From Variovorax boronicumulans (GTDB lineage: Bacteria; Pseudomonadota; Gammaproteobacteria; Burkholderiales; Burkholderiaceae_C), in the NCBI RefSeq assembly GCF_019352895.1, contig NZ_JAAAFX010000004.1:1-64000 (forward strand): DNA of 64,000 bases. The letters run 5' to 3'. Position numbers and translations under genes: made by a program. The notes beneath the pieces were generated by a model. It was not told where the DNA came from. It saw nothing but the letters and a program-made list of their open reading frames with translations, and searched no databases. This document shows, piece by piece, positions 16,890 through 24,819 of the stretch. Each line of letters starts with the position of its first letter. Positions within the stretch are counted from its first letter, which is position 1.

Positions 16890-17798
16890 CTAGGCGGTGC
16901 GCGCCGGCGCGCCCGCGCCCAGAAGGGCCGTGATCTCCTGCAACAGCGGCGAGCTCCTCGTCTTGCGCCAGGCCACGGCTGTCGTGACCACCTGCAGGCG
17001 CTCCTTCAGCGGACGCAGCACGACGCTTTCCGGTGCGAGCTTCTTCATCGATGCGGGCACGAGCGCGATGCCCTGTCCGCATCCGACGAATGCCACCTGC
17101 GACGAGGCGCTGCGGGTCTCGTGGATCACCCGCGGCGAGAAGCCATGCGCCAGGCACGCCGCGGTGAACCCGTCGAAGGAGACGGGACTCAGACGCCTGG
17201 CGACCATGACGAAGTCCTCGTCCGCCAGGCTGGCCAGCCGGATGCGCGCCATGCCGGCGAAGCGATGCCCCTTGGGAAGTGCCACGGCCAGCTTGTCCTG
17301 CTTGAGCGGCACACTGACGATGGCCTCGCCGAGATCGCCCTCCAGCCGCGCGAACGCGAGATCGACATCGCCTGATTCGAGCGAAGGAACGGCCTCCACG
17401 CTGTCAATCTCCCTGACGGACACCGTCAGGTCGGGGTAGCGCTTCTTGAGCGTCGCCAGAAAAGGCGGGAGCACGTCGAGCATGGCCGAACTGATCGCGC
17501 CGATGGTCAGCAGGCCCGTCTGCCCCGCCGCCGATTCCCGCACGGCCAGCTCGAGCTGCTCGAGTTGCTGCACGAACTTGCGCACCGCCGGCAGGATGGC
17601 CGCGCCCGCCGACGTGAGCTTGGCACCGCGCCGCGAACGCTCGAAGAGCTTGAGCTTCAGTGCCTGCTCGAGCACCTGGATCTGCTCGGTCAAGGGCGGC
17701 TGGGACATGCCGAGCCGTGCCGCCGCCTTGCTGAAGTTCTCTTCCTCCGCCACCGCGAGGAACAGCCACAGGTGGCGGATGAGACGAAAGTTGATCAT
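16890..17798 (-). CDS. LysR-type transcriptional regulator
   Basis: 302 aa. The winged helix is residues 1-60 (FLAVAEEENFSKAAARLGMS, then QPPLTEQIQVLEQAL). A periplasmic-binding-like effector domain follows. The ATG at 17798 has GGAAAG six bases upstream. It is transcribed away from the aldolase and aminotransferase operon, the usual layout for a LysR activator and its target. Confidence 0.9.
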   Translation of the reverse strand: MINFRLIRHLWLFLAVAEEENFSKAAARLGMSQPPLTEQIQVLEQALKLKLFERSRRGAKLTSAGAAILPAVRKFVQQLEQLELAVRESAAGQTGLLTIGAISSAMLDVLPPFLATLKKRYPDLTVSVREIDSVEAVPSLESGDVDLAFARLEGDLGEAIVSVPLKQDKLAVALPKGHRFAGMARIRLASLADEDFVMVARRLSPVSFDGFTAACLAHGFSPRVIHETRSASSQVAFVGCGQGIALVPASMKKLAPESVVLRPLKERLQVVTTAVAWRKTRSSPLLQEITALLGAGAPARTA

Positions 17799-17833
17799 TT
17801 TCTTTCCATAGGCTGTCCGTATCACAGCCATTC

Positions 17834-17845
17834 ATTCTTCGGAAT
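17834..17845. promoter_or_regulatory. Palindrome in LysR/aldolase intergenic region
   Basis: ATTCTTCGGAAT is a perfect 12-base palindrome, between the LysR start (17798) and the aldolase start (17904), with further ATTC/GAAT half-sites on both sides. It is a candidate LysR binding site. No clear T-N11-A consensus can be claimed beyond this. Confidence 0.35.
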
Positions 17846-17903
17846 TTACATATGAATCGCCTCCACCGAAAGTCGAATCTTCCTCCTCCGCGTACCACAG
17901 CGA

Positions 17904-18572
17904 ATGACCCACCCGACCCTTGACCGCCTCGCCGCGCTGGACACCAACACGGTCTCCGATGCGCTCGACTTCCTCGGCCTGCCGGGCGCCACCTTCGGTC
18001 TTCGGCCGCTGTGGAACTGCCCGAAGATCGTCGGCCGCGCGAGCACCATCCAGCTCGGTTCCAAGACCGACGCGAAGCCCGCGGTCCACCTCATTTCCCC
18101 CGTGATCGCCGAGATCACGACCGACGACCGGATCCTCGTCATCGCAGGGGGGCTGGACGGCATCTCGTGCTGGGGCGACATCCTCGCGAACGCGGCCAGG
18201 GCCCGCGGCATCCGCGGCTCGGTCCTCGACGGCCTCAGCCGGGACATCGATGGCAGCGAGTCCATCGGCTACCCGGTCTATGGCCGTGGCGTCACGATGA
18301 TCAGCGCGCGCAACCGCGTGATCCAGGTCGACTCGGGGCATCGCGTGCGCATGGCCGGCGTGGACGTCGACGAGGGCGACTACGTGATTGCCGACCGTTG
18401 CGGGACCGTCTTCATCCCGGCCGCGCGAATCATCGAGGTGCTGGACCTCGGCGAGAAGATCGCCCACCGCCAGGACGGCATGGTCGAGGCCGTGCGCCGC
18501 GGCCGCTCGGTCGCCGAGGTCATGCACGACAAGGAATTCGAAGCCATCCAACAGCAGGAACCCGCCCAATGA
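17904..18572 (+). CDS. RraA family aldolase-like protein 1
   Basis: 222 aa with the RraA/HMG-aldolase fold. It shows the GG..GISCWGDILANAA segment (Mg-pyruvate site), then GSVLDGLSRD, where Arg-Asp is the catalytic pair of 4-hydroxy-4-methyl-2-oxoglutarate/4-carboxy-4-hydroxy-2-oxoadipate aldolases. Those enzymes split the last intermediate of protocatechuate or gallate 4,5-cleavage. The stop overlaps the next start, so the two paralogues are coupled. Confidence 0.85.
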   Translation: MTHPTLDRLAALDTNTVSDALDFLGLPGATFGLRPLWNCPKIVGRASTIQLGSKTDAKPAVHLISPVIAEITTDDRILVIAGGLDGISCWGDILANAARARGIRGSVLDGLSRDIDGSESIGYPVYGRGVTMISARNRVIQVDSGHRVRMAGVDVDEGDYVIADRCGTVFIPAARIIEVLDLGEKIAHRQDGMVEAVRRGRSVAEVMHDKEFEAIQQQEPAQ

Positions 18573-19237
18573 ACGCAGAAGACCAGCAACTTGTCGCCCT
18601 CTTTCACGGCCTCGACACCCCGGGTGTCTCGGACGCCATGGACAAGCTCGGCCTGCCGGGCCAGTGCATGAACGTGATGCCGCTGGACAACTACAGGGGC
18701 GTGGTCATCGGCCCGGCCTTCACCGTCAAGTACGCCTCGGCCAGCACGCCGCCCGGCACGGTGGGCGACTTCCTCGACGATGTGGCGCCAGGCGATGTCG
18801 TGGTGATCGACAACGACGGCCGCACCGACTGCTCGGTCTGGGGCGACATCATGACGCAGTACGCCGGCACCCGGAAGATCGCAGGCACCGTGATCGACGG
18901 CGTCTGCCGCGACGTGTCCAAGGCCCTGGACGATGGCTACCCGCTCTTCACCAAAGGCCGCTTCATGCGAACAGGCAAGGACCGGGTCCAGGTGGAGGCC
19001 GTCAATGTGCCCGTGTCGATCGGGACGGCGCGCGTCGTGGCACGCGACATCGTGGTCGCGGACGCCAACGGGGTCGTCGTCGTGCCGCGCGGCCGCGCCA
19101 GGGAAGTCGCGGAAGTGGCGCGCCGCATCGAGGAGGCGGAAGCGGCCATCCGCAGCCAGATCGCGCAGGGCAAGTCGATCCGCGAAGCGCGCGCCGCGCG
19201 CGGCTACCACACGCTACAGCAGCGAGGCGCGGCGTGA
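18569..19237 (+). CDS. RraA family aldolase-like protein 2
   Basis: 222 aa, a paralogue of the gene just upstream with the same length and motif order (TDCSVWGDIMTQYA, GTVIDGVCRD). It keeps the catalytic Arg-Asp. Sequence identity to its partner is moderate, so this is not a recent duplication. It could form a hetero-oligomer with its partner or act on a different 2-oxo-hydroxy acid. It starts by a four-base ATGA overlap and is followed by a GTGA overlap. Confidence 0.85.
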   Translation: MNAEDQQLVALFHGLDTPGVSDAMDKLGLPGQCMNVMPLDNYRGVVIGPAFTVKYASASTPPGTVGDFLDDVAPGDVVVIDNDGRTDCSVWGDIMTQYAGTRKIAGTVIDGVCRDVSKALDDGYPLFTKGRFMRTGKDRVQVEAVNVPVSIGTARVVARDIVVADANGVVVVPRGRAREVAEVARRIEEAEAAIRSQIAQGKSIREARAARGYHTLQQRGAA

Positions 19238-20460
19238 CGGCGAAGATGGATGCGTCCCTTCAGCGGCTCAACGTGCACCTCGCCAGCGTGCAGCCCTCGG
19301 CGACCTACCGGATGATGGACCGCGTCGCCGCCCGGCGGGCCGAGGGCGCGAACGTGATCTCGCTGTCGGCGGGCGAGCCCGACTTCGACACGCCGGCCCA
19401 CATCCGCGCCGCGGCGATCGACGCCATCAACGCAGGCCACACGCGCTACACCCCGGTGGCCGGCATGCGCGCGCTGCGGGAGGCGGTCGCACGCAAGTTC
19501 CAGCGCGAGAACGGGCTGGACTGCAGCTGGCAGGACACCCTGGTGTGCTCGGGCGGCAAGCAGGTGATCTACAACGCCCTTGCCGCGACGCTGAACGCCG
19601 GCGACGAGGTCATCGTGCCGGCGCCCTGCTGGGTCAGCTACCCCGAGATGGTCCAGCTCTGCGGCGGCCGGGCCGTCATCGCGAAGTGCGAACACGGCGC
19701 GGGGTTCAAGCTCACGCCCGAGACGCTGTCCCAGGCCATCAGCGCCAGGACGCGCTGGCTGATCCTCAACTCGCCCTCCAACCCCACGGGCGCGGTCTAC
19801 TCGCGTGACGAGCTGCGCCTGCTGGCCGACGTGCTGCTGAAGCACCCGCACATCCTGGTTCTTTCCGACGACATCTACGAGCACCTGGTCTTCGACGGTG
19901 CCGGGTTCGCGACCATCGCGCAGGTCGAGCCGCGCCTGGCGGAGCGCACCGTCACCATGAACGGCGTCTCGAAGGCCTATGCCATGACGGGCTGGCGGAT
20001 CGGCTTCTGCACGGCACCGCGCTGGCTGCTCGATGCCATGGAGAAGCTGCAGGGCCAGCAGACCTCGGGCGCCAGTTCGATCTCGCAACATGCCGCCCTT
20101 GCCGCGCTCGAGGGCCCGCAGGATTTCATCGAGACCAGCCGCCGCGTCTTCCAGGCGCGCCGGGACCTGATGGTGGCGTCGTTGACCGCCACGCCCGGGC
20201 TTCGCTGCGACTTGCCCGCCGGTGCGTTCTACGCCTTCGCATCCTGCGAGGGCCTGATCGGCAGGACATCAAAGGGTGGCGTGCCGCTTCGCACCGACGA
20301 AGATGTCGCGCTCGCGTTGCTCGAGGAGGCCAATGTCGCGGCGGTCCAGGGCAGCGCGTTCGGCCTCGGGCCCTACATCCGCATCGCGTATGCACTCGAC
20401 GACCAGGCGCTCCGGCAGGCCTCCGATGCGATCGCCGAGTTCGCCTCGGCTTGCCGCTGA
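19234..20460 (+). CDS. Class I/II pyridoxal-phosphate aminotransferase
   Basis: 408 aa from the GTG at 19234 (404 from the ATG at 19246). I prefer the GTG because it overlaps the aldolase stop and has GAGG about nine bases upstream. It carries the AspAT fold-type I landmarks: LNSPSNPTGAVYS, LSDDIYEHLVFDG, the PLP lysine in NGVSKAYAMTGWRIG (K247 from the GTG) and the C-terminal Arg in IRIAYA. It probably transaminates the 2-oxo acid feeding or leaving the aldolases, such as oxaloacetate or pyruvate. The substrate is not readable. Confidence 0.9.
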   Translation: MTAKMDASLQRLNVHLASVQPSATYRMMDRVAARRAEGANVISLSAGEPDFDTPAHIRAAAIDAINAGHTRYTPVAGMRALREAVARKFQRENGLDCSWQDTLVCSGGKQVIYNALAATLNAGDEVIVPAPCWVSYPEMVQLCGGRAVIAKCEHGAGFKLTPETLSQAISARTRWLILNSPSNPTGAVYSRDELRLLADVLLKHPHILVLSDDIYEHLVFDGAGFATIAQVEPRLAERTVTMNGVSKAYAMTGWRIGFCTAPRWLLDAMEKLQGQQTSGASSISQHAALAALEGPQDFIETSRRVFQARRDLMVASLTATPGLRCDLPAGAFYAFASCEGLIGRTSKGGVPLRTDEDVALALLEEANVAAVQGSAFGLGPYIRIAYALDDQALRQASDAIAEFASACR

Positions 20461-21122
20461 ATCGCCCGCCGTCCCTCGTTTCTTGCACCGGGGGCAGGCC
20501 GCGCCTTCCCGGCCGCGTCTCCTGCCCGTCCGACGCCACCGTTCGGGCCACCCGATCGGCCAAACCATGGAACCGGGCGCCGTCTGGACGCCGGAAGAAG
20601 CCGGGTCAGGCGCGACGTGTCGGTGATCCTGGATTCAGGCACGGGACGTCCATCGGTCACGGCTTACCCTTCAGCGCTCTTCTGCGACGCGGATGGCCGC
20701 GATGAGCGCGCGCAGTCCGCTGGAGACGTGGCGGTGTCCGGGGCAGTAGAGACGCAGCCCGCCGTACGAGGGACACCATTCCACCAGCACGCGCTCGAGT
20801 CGACCTTCCTGCAGTGCGGCCTTGGCCAGGTGCTCCGGCACGAAGGCAATGCCGAGGCCATCGATCGCCGCATCGACCATGAGCGGCTGATCGCTGAGCG
20901 TGATCCGGCCCGCGACGTTGGTCGACTCGACCGCGCCATGGCGCTCGAACGCTCAACGGACATGATCCGGTCCTCTGCGCGAAGGTAGTGCCGTTTCGGC
21001 TTCTCGCCCCATGAAGCCCCAAGAAGCTCGGAACGCATCGGCGGCCGGCGCGCCTTCCCGTCGGAGCGAAACGCGAGCATCTCTTGCGCCGGGCCGCGCC
21101 AAGGCCGACCCGAAGCGCCGTG
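20461..21122. other. Gene-poor region with LysR remnant
   Basis: 662 bases between the aminotransferase and the RutR-like regulator. Apart from the LysR C-terminal remnant, I see no coding pattern, hairpin or repeat. Confidence 0.5.
20671..20950 (-). pseudogene. LysR-type regulator C-terminal remnant
   Basis: About 90 codons in one frame read as the end of a LysR effector domain: ITLSDQPLMVDAAIDGLG, then IAFVPEHLAKAALQEGRLERVLVEW, PGHRHVSSGLRALIAAIR. A stop lies just upstream in the same frame. No helix-turn-helix or first two-thirds of the protein exists on either strand nearby. A decayed copy left by a deletion is the best reading. The domain may once have governed the neighbouring operon. 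Confidence 0.7.
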
Positions 21123-21776
21123 TCAGTCCGGCAGCACGCCGCCGAGCACGGTCGAGACGATGCTTTCGAGCGCCCTGTCATAGTGCGCCGTGCTCATCTT
21201 CTTGACCTGCAGCACCGCGTTCACGATGGGCTCGTAGTCGGCGTAGAACTGGGTCGAGGCCCAGAGCAGGAACAGGAAGTGCTGCGGGTCGATCCTGCGG
21301 ATCTTCTTGGCGGCCATCCAGGCCTCGAAGACCTCGATGCTGGCCGCCGTGCTCTTTGCAATGTGGGCCCGGTCAGCCGTCGACAGGAACGCGCCGCCGC
21401 GCACCACCTCGTTGGCGAACAGCCGTGCCTCCAGCGGGTTCTTGCGACCCAGCTTCAGCTTGGCCTCCACATAGGCGCGCAGCGCCACGGCAGGCGCCGT
21501 CTCCGCCTTGAGTATGCGCAGCGCGCTGTCCCACTCTTCCAGCAGCGGCGCAAAGATGGCGCTGTAGAGCTCTTCCTTGGTGGCGAAGTAGTAGTAGACG
21601 TTGGCCTTGGGCAGGCCCGCGACGGTGGCGATCTCGGCGATGCGCGCGCCGTCGAAGCCCTTGGTGGCAAACACCTCGCTCGCCGCCTTGAGGATCTTTC
21701 TCTTGTTGCCCGCCCTGATCTCTCGGTCTGCGGTGGTTTCCGGCGTCGTGGATGGTGCAGGTCTGGTGTCGCGCAT
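21123..21776 (-). CDS. RutR-like TetR family regulator
   Basis: 217 aa from the ATG at 21776. A GTG at 21791 would add five residues, and neither start has a clear ribosome site. The DNA-binding domain reads NKRKILKAASEVFATKGFDG, then AGLPKANVYYYFATKEELY. The C-terminal half (IDPQHFLFLLWASTQFYADY) matches the YcdC/RutR C-terminal domain. RutR of E. coli senses uracil and thymine and controls pyrimidine and purine catabolism. Divergent from a nucleobase-type transport operon with RutR-like palindromes between, it is the probable local repressor. Confidence 0.85.
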   Translation of the reverse strand: MRDTRPAPSTTPETTADREIRAGNKRKILKAASEVFATKGFDGARIAEIATVAGLPKANVYYYFATKEELYSAIFAPLLEEWDSALRILKAETAPAVALRAYVEAKLKLGRKNPLEARLFANEVVRGGAFLSTADRAHIAKSTAASIEVFEAWMAAKKIRRIDPQHFLFLLWASTQFYADYEPIVNAVLQVKKMSTAHYDRALESIVSTVLGGVLPD

Positions 21777-21856
21777 GGGCAATGGTGTCACTTTTTACCG
21801 GGAACAAATTCTAGGGGCCGCGCCGCGGGCAGCGGGAAATCACCTAGTCAAATATT

Positions 21857-21872
21857 CTGACCAACTCGTCAG
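21857..21872. promoter_or_regulatory. RutR-type operator A
   Basis: CTGACCAACTCGTCAG matches the RutR consensus TTGACCANNTGGTCAA at all but three of the fourteen defined bases and keeps the 16-base symmetric layout. It lies between the divergent starts. Confidence 0.65.
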
Positions 21873-21881
21873 TTTTTTCTT

Positions 21882-21887
21882 TAGAAT
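21882..21887 (+). promoter_or_regulatory. Possible -10 element between the two operators
   Basis: TAGAAT lies between the two operator palindromes and about 33 bases before the UDG-like start. Bound repressor would cover it. No good -35 is visible at 17 bases. Confidence 0.35.
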
Positions 21888-21890
21888 TTC

Positions 21891-21906
21891 TTGACGAAAT
21901 GGTCAG
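21891..21906. promoter_or_regulatory. RutR-type operator B
   Basis: TTGACGAAATGGTCAG is a second near-match to TTGACCANNTGGTCAA. It starts 34 bases after operator A and ends 14 bases before the UDG-like start, ideal for repression of the plus-strand operon. Confidence 0.68.
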
Positions 21907-21920
21907 CTTTTAGCGTTTGA

Positions 21921-22781
21921 ATGTACCCCATGCCCCAAGCCCTGCGCAGCGCCCTGCAAGAAACACTGACGAACTGGCAAGCCGACCTGCCCGATGCCTG
22001 GCGCGCCGCGCTGGGTGATGTACAGCTCGATTTCGATGGCGTCGATGTCGCCCTGGCGCTCGAAGCCTGGGAGCCCATCTTCCCGGCGCGCAAGGACCGG
22101 CGCCTGCCCGGCATGCCCGCTGGCGCACACATGCTCAAGGCCTTCGACAGCGTGGCGCCCTCGCAGGTGCGCTGCGTGGTGCTGGGGCAAGACCCCTATC
22201 CGTCGATCGACATCGCCACCGGCCGCGCCTTCGAAGTCGGCAACGTGGCCGAATGGCGCGAGCTCGACAAGATGTTCACCAAGAGCATCCGCGCCTGGGT
22301 GCAGATGGTGGCCGAGGCACGCACCGGCGATGCCCGCTACGGCGGCGTCTTCGCCCACTGGCCACACACGCTGCAGGCCATCGAATCGGGCGCGCTGCCC
22401 TTCGAATCGCCCGAGGCGCTGAGCGACCGCTGGAGTGACGACGGCGTGCTGCTGCTCAACACCTCGTTCACGCTCAGCCGCTTCCAGGTCGGAATCGATC
22501 CGCACCAGTCGCACGGCCATCTCGTGTTGTGGAAGCCGTTGATCGATGCGGTGCTGAACCACCTGCTGGAACGCGAAGAGCCATTGGTCTTCATGGGCTT
22601 CGGCGCCTCCGCTGCGGCAGCCCTGCAGTCGGCCGGTGTGGTCGAGGGGCGCCGCCACAACGTGGCCTGCATCCTGCGCGAGCACCCGGCCAGCGCCGAC
22701 GCCGTGCTGTCCCTGCCCAACCCTTTTGCCCTGTGCAACGCCTATCTCGCGGAGATGGGCAGTGCTCCCCTGAACTGGTGA
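21921..22781 (+). CDS. Uracil-DNA glycosylase-like protein
   Basis: 286 aa with family-1 UDG landmarks: GQDPYP (general-base Asp D91, with Pro where UNG has His), LLLNTSFTL and REHPAS with H255 at the position of the uracil-contacting His of HPSPLS. It is about 60 residues longer than UNG and has a distinct N-terminal half. The stop lies nine bases before the GMC gene, inside an operon of nucleobase-type transport genes under RutR-like sites. A DNA-repair role is possible. A nucleobase-linked role would be unusual. Start is the first ATG with a weak ribosome site. Confidence 0.8.
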   Translation: MYPMPQALRSALQETLTNWQADLPDAWRAALGDVQLDFDGVDVALALEAWEPIFPARKDRRLPGMPAGAHMLKAFDSVAPSQVRCVVLGQDPYPSIDIATGRAFEVGNVAEWRELDKMFTKSIRAWVQMVAEARTGDARYGGVFAHWPHTLQAIESGALPFESPEALSDRWSDDGVLLLNTSFTLSRFQVGIDPHQSHGHLVLWKPLIDAVLNHLLEREEPLVFMGFGASAAAALQSAGVVEGRRHNVACILREHPASADAVLSLPNPFALCNAYLAEMGSAPLNW

Positions 22782-22789
22782 CTTCTTTC

Positions 22790-24415
22790 ATGAACGACGC
22801 GAACGACTACGACTACATCATCGTGGGCGCGGGCTCCGCAGGCTGCGCCCTCGCCGCGCGGCTCAGCGCCCGCCCCGACACGCGCGTGCTGCTGCTCGAA
22901 GCCGGCGGCAAGGACTCCAACCCGCTGTTCCGCCTGCCGATGCTGATGGGCAAGCTGTTCCAGTCAGGCATCTACAACTGGCACTTCCACACCGAGCCCG
23001 AGCCCAACCTGAACGGCCGCAAGCTCTACTGGCCGCGCGGCAAGGTGCTGGGCGGCACCTCGACCATCAACGGCATGATCTACGTGCGCGGGGGCAAGCA
23101 GGACTACGACGGCTGGGCCGCCATGGGCAACCCCGGCTGGTCTTACAAGGAGGTGCTGCCCGCCTTCAAGCGCTCCGAGGGCCACATCCAGCGCGAGGGC
23201 GCGTTCCACAACACGCAGGGCGAACTGACGGTGTGCCGCGCACGCGGCTGGAACGCACTGCTCGACGTGTTCTGCGAAGCCGGAAAACAGGCCGGCTACC
23301 CGCTGAACGACGATTTCAACGGCCCCAGCCAGCTGGGCTTTGGACGCTACGATTTCACCATCAAGAAGGGCAAGCGCTGGTCGACCTCGTTCGCCTTTTT
23401 GCGGCCGGCGCGCCAGCGCAGCAACCTCCAGGTGGTCACGCGCGCGCTGACCCACAAGGTCATCATCGAGGAGTCGAAGGCCGTGGGCGTGGCCTACGAA
23501 GTGAACGGCCAGATGCACGCCGCGCGCGCCCGCAAGGAAGTGATTCTGTGCGCCGGCGTGGTCGGCTCGCCGCACCTGCTGATGCTGTCGGGCATCGGGC
23601 CGGAGGCCGAGCTGGCCCAGCACGACATTCCGGTGATGAAGGCCTTGCCCGGCGTGGGTGGCAACCTGCAGGACCACGTCGATTGCGTCATGGCCTACGA
23701 ATGCAAGCAGCCCGTGACGCTCTACAAGGACCTGCGTTTCGACAAGATCGCGTTCTCGGTGGTGCAGGGCATGCTGTTCGGTGAAGGCATCACTACGACC
23801 TTTCCGTACGAAGCCGGCGCCTTCATCAAGACCTCGCCCGAGCTTGCGAACCCCGATGTGCAGCTGCACTTCATGCCCGCGCTCGAGAAGACGGCCAACC
23901 TCTATTTTCCGAATCCGTTCAAGAAGACCAGCATCGAGGCCAAACACGGCTTCACGCTGCGCGTGGGGCCGGTCAACCCCAACAGCAAGGGCCGCATCCG
24001 CCTGCGCTCGAGCCGACCGACCGACGCACCGCTGATCCAGCCCAACTACCTGGACACCGACTTCGACCGCAAGACCATGGTGAATGCGATCCGCGCGACG
24101 CGCCAGGTCATCCAGCAGCCGGCCTTCGACGCCTACCGTGGCAAGGAAATTGCACCCGGCCCGGAGAAGCAAAGCGACGAGGACCTGATGGCCTGGCTGC
24201 GTGCCACCGCCATGACCACTTTCCACCCAGTGGGCACCTGCAAGATGGGCCACGACGACATGGCGGTGGTCGACCACCACCTCAAGGTGCACGGCATTGC
24301 CAACCTGCGCGTGGCCGACGCTTCGATCATGCCGGTCATCTCGAGCGGCAACACCAACGCCCCGGCCATCATGATCGGCGAGAAGTGCGCCGAATTCATC
24401 CTGGCCGGGCAGTAA
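22790..24415 (+). CDS. GMC family FAD-dependent oxidoreductase
   Basis: 541 aa. The FAD-binding Rossmann motif GAGSAG is near residue 13, the second signature is PRGKVLGGTSTING near 77, and the C-terminal FHPVGTCKMG supplies the active-site His, followed by GNTNAPAIMIGEK. Family members oxidise alcohols (choline, glucose, aryl alcohols). No membrane anchor is visible. It sits eight bases after the UDG-like stop and may oxidise a sugar or alcohol moiety in the same pathway. Substrate unknown. Confidence 0.9.
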   Translation: MNDANDYDYIIVGAGSAGCALAARLSARPDTRVLLLEAGGKDSNPLFRLPMLMGKLFQSGIYNWHFHTEPEPNLNGRKLYWPRGKVLGGTSTINGMIYVRGGKQDYDGWAAMGNPGWSYKEVLPAFKRSEGHIQREGAFHNTQGELTVCRARGWNALLDVFCEAGKQAGYPLNDDFNGPSQLGFGRYDFTIKKGKRWSTSFAFLRPARQRSNLQVVTRALTHKVIIEESKAVGVAYEVNGQMHAARARKEVILCAGVVGSPHLLMLSGIGPEAELAQHDIPVMKALPGVGGNLQDHVDCVMAYECKQPVTLYKDLRFDKIAFSVVQGMLFGEGITTTFPYEAGAFIKTSPELANPDVQLHFMPALEKTANLYFPNPFKKTSIEAKHGFTLRVGPVNPNSKGRIRLRSSRPTDAPLIQPNYLDTDFDRKTMVNAIRATRQVIQQPAFDAYRGKEIAPGPEKQSDEDLMAWLRATAMTTFHPVGTCKMGHDDMAVVDHHLKVHGIANLRVADASIMPVISSGNTNAPAIMIGEKCAEFILAGQ

Positions 24416-24446
24416 GCAGATTCACCGGAAAGAAACGAGCACTTTC

Positions 24447-24767
24447 ATGATCATCGAACACCGCCTCTATACCTTCCGCCCCGGCACCATCGACGCATGG
24501 CGCGAGAAGTACGAACGCGAGGGCCTGCCCGTGCAGAAGCGGCACCTGAACACATACGTGGGCCTCTACGTCTCGGAGATCGGGCGCCTGCACACCACGG
24601 TGCTGATCTGGGCCTACGACAGCCTTGCCGACCGCGAGGCCCGTCGCGCCGCGATGTACGCCGATCCCGAGTGGCAGTCGTTCATCAAGAGCGTGTGGGC
24701 GCTGGACGCCATCCAGAGCCAGGACGTGATGATCATGAATCCCGCCCCCAGCTCGCCGACGCCCTGA
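24447..24767 (+). CDS. NIPSNAP family protein
   Basis: 106 aa matching the NIPSNAP ferredoxin-like fold (IIEHRLYTFRPGTIDAW, then WAYDSLADREARRAAMYADP). Bacterial members are small dimeric alpha-beta barrels that often accompany catabolic enzymes, with unproven function. It lies 31 bases after the GMC gene in the same operon. Confidence 0.85.
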   Translation: MIIEHRLYTFRPGTIDAWREKYEREGLPVQKRHLNTYVGLYVSEIGRLHTTVLIWAYDSLADREARRAAMYADPEWQSFIKSVWALDAIQSQDVMIMNPAPSSPTP

Positions 24768-24819
24768 GTTCCTCCTCTCCCTGCAAGTTCGCCCGCCCTT
24801 CAACCCCAGAGATATCCGC

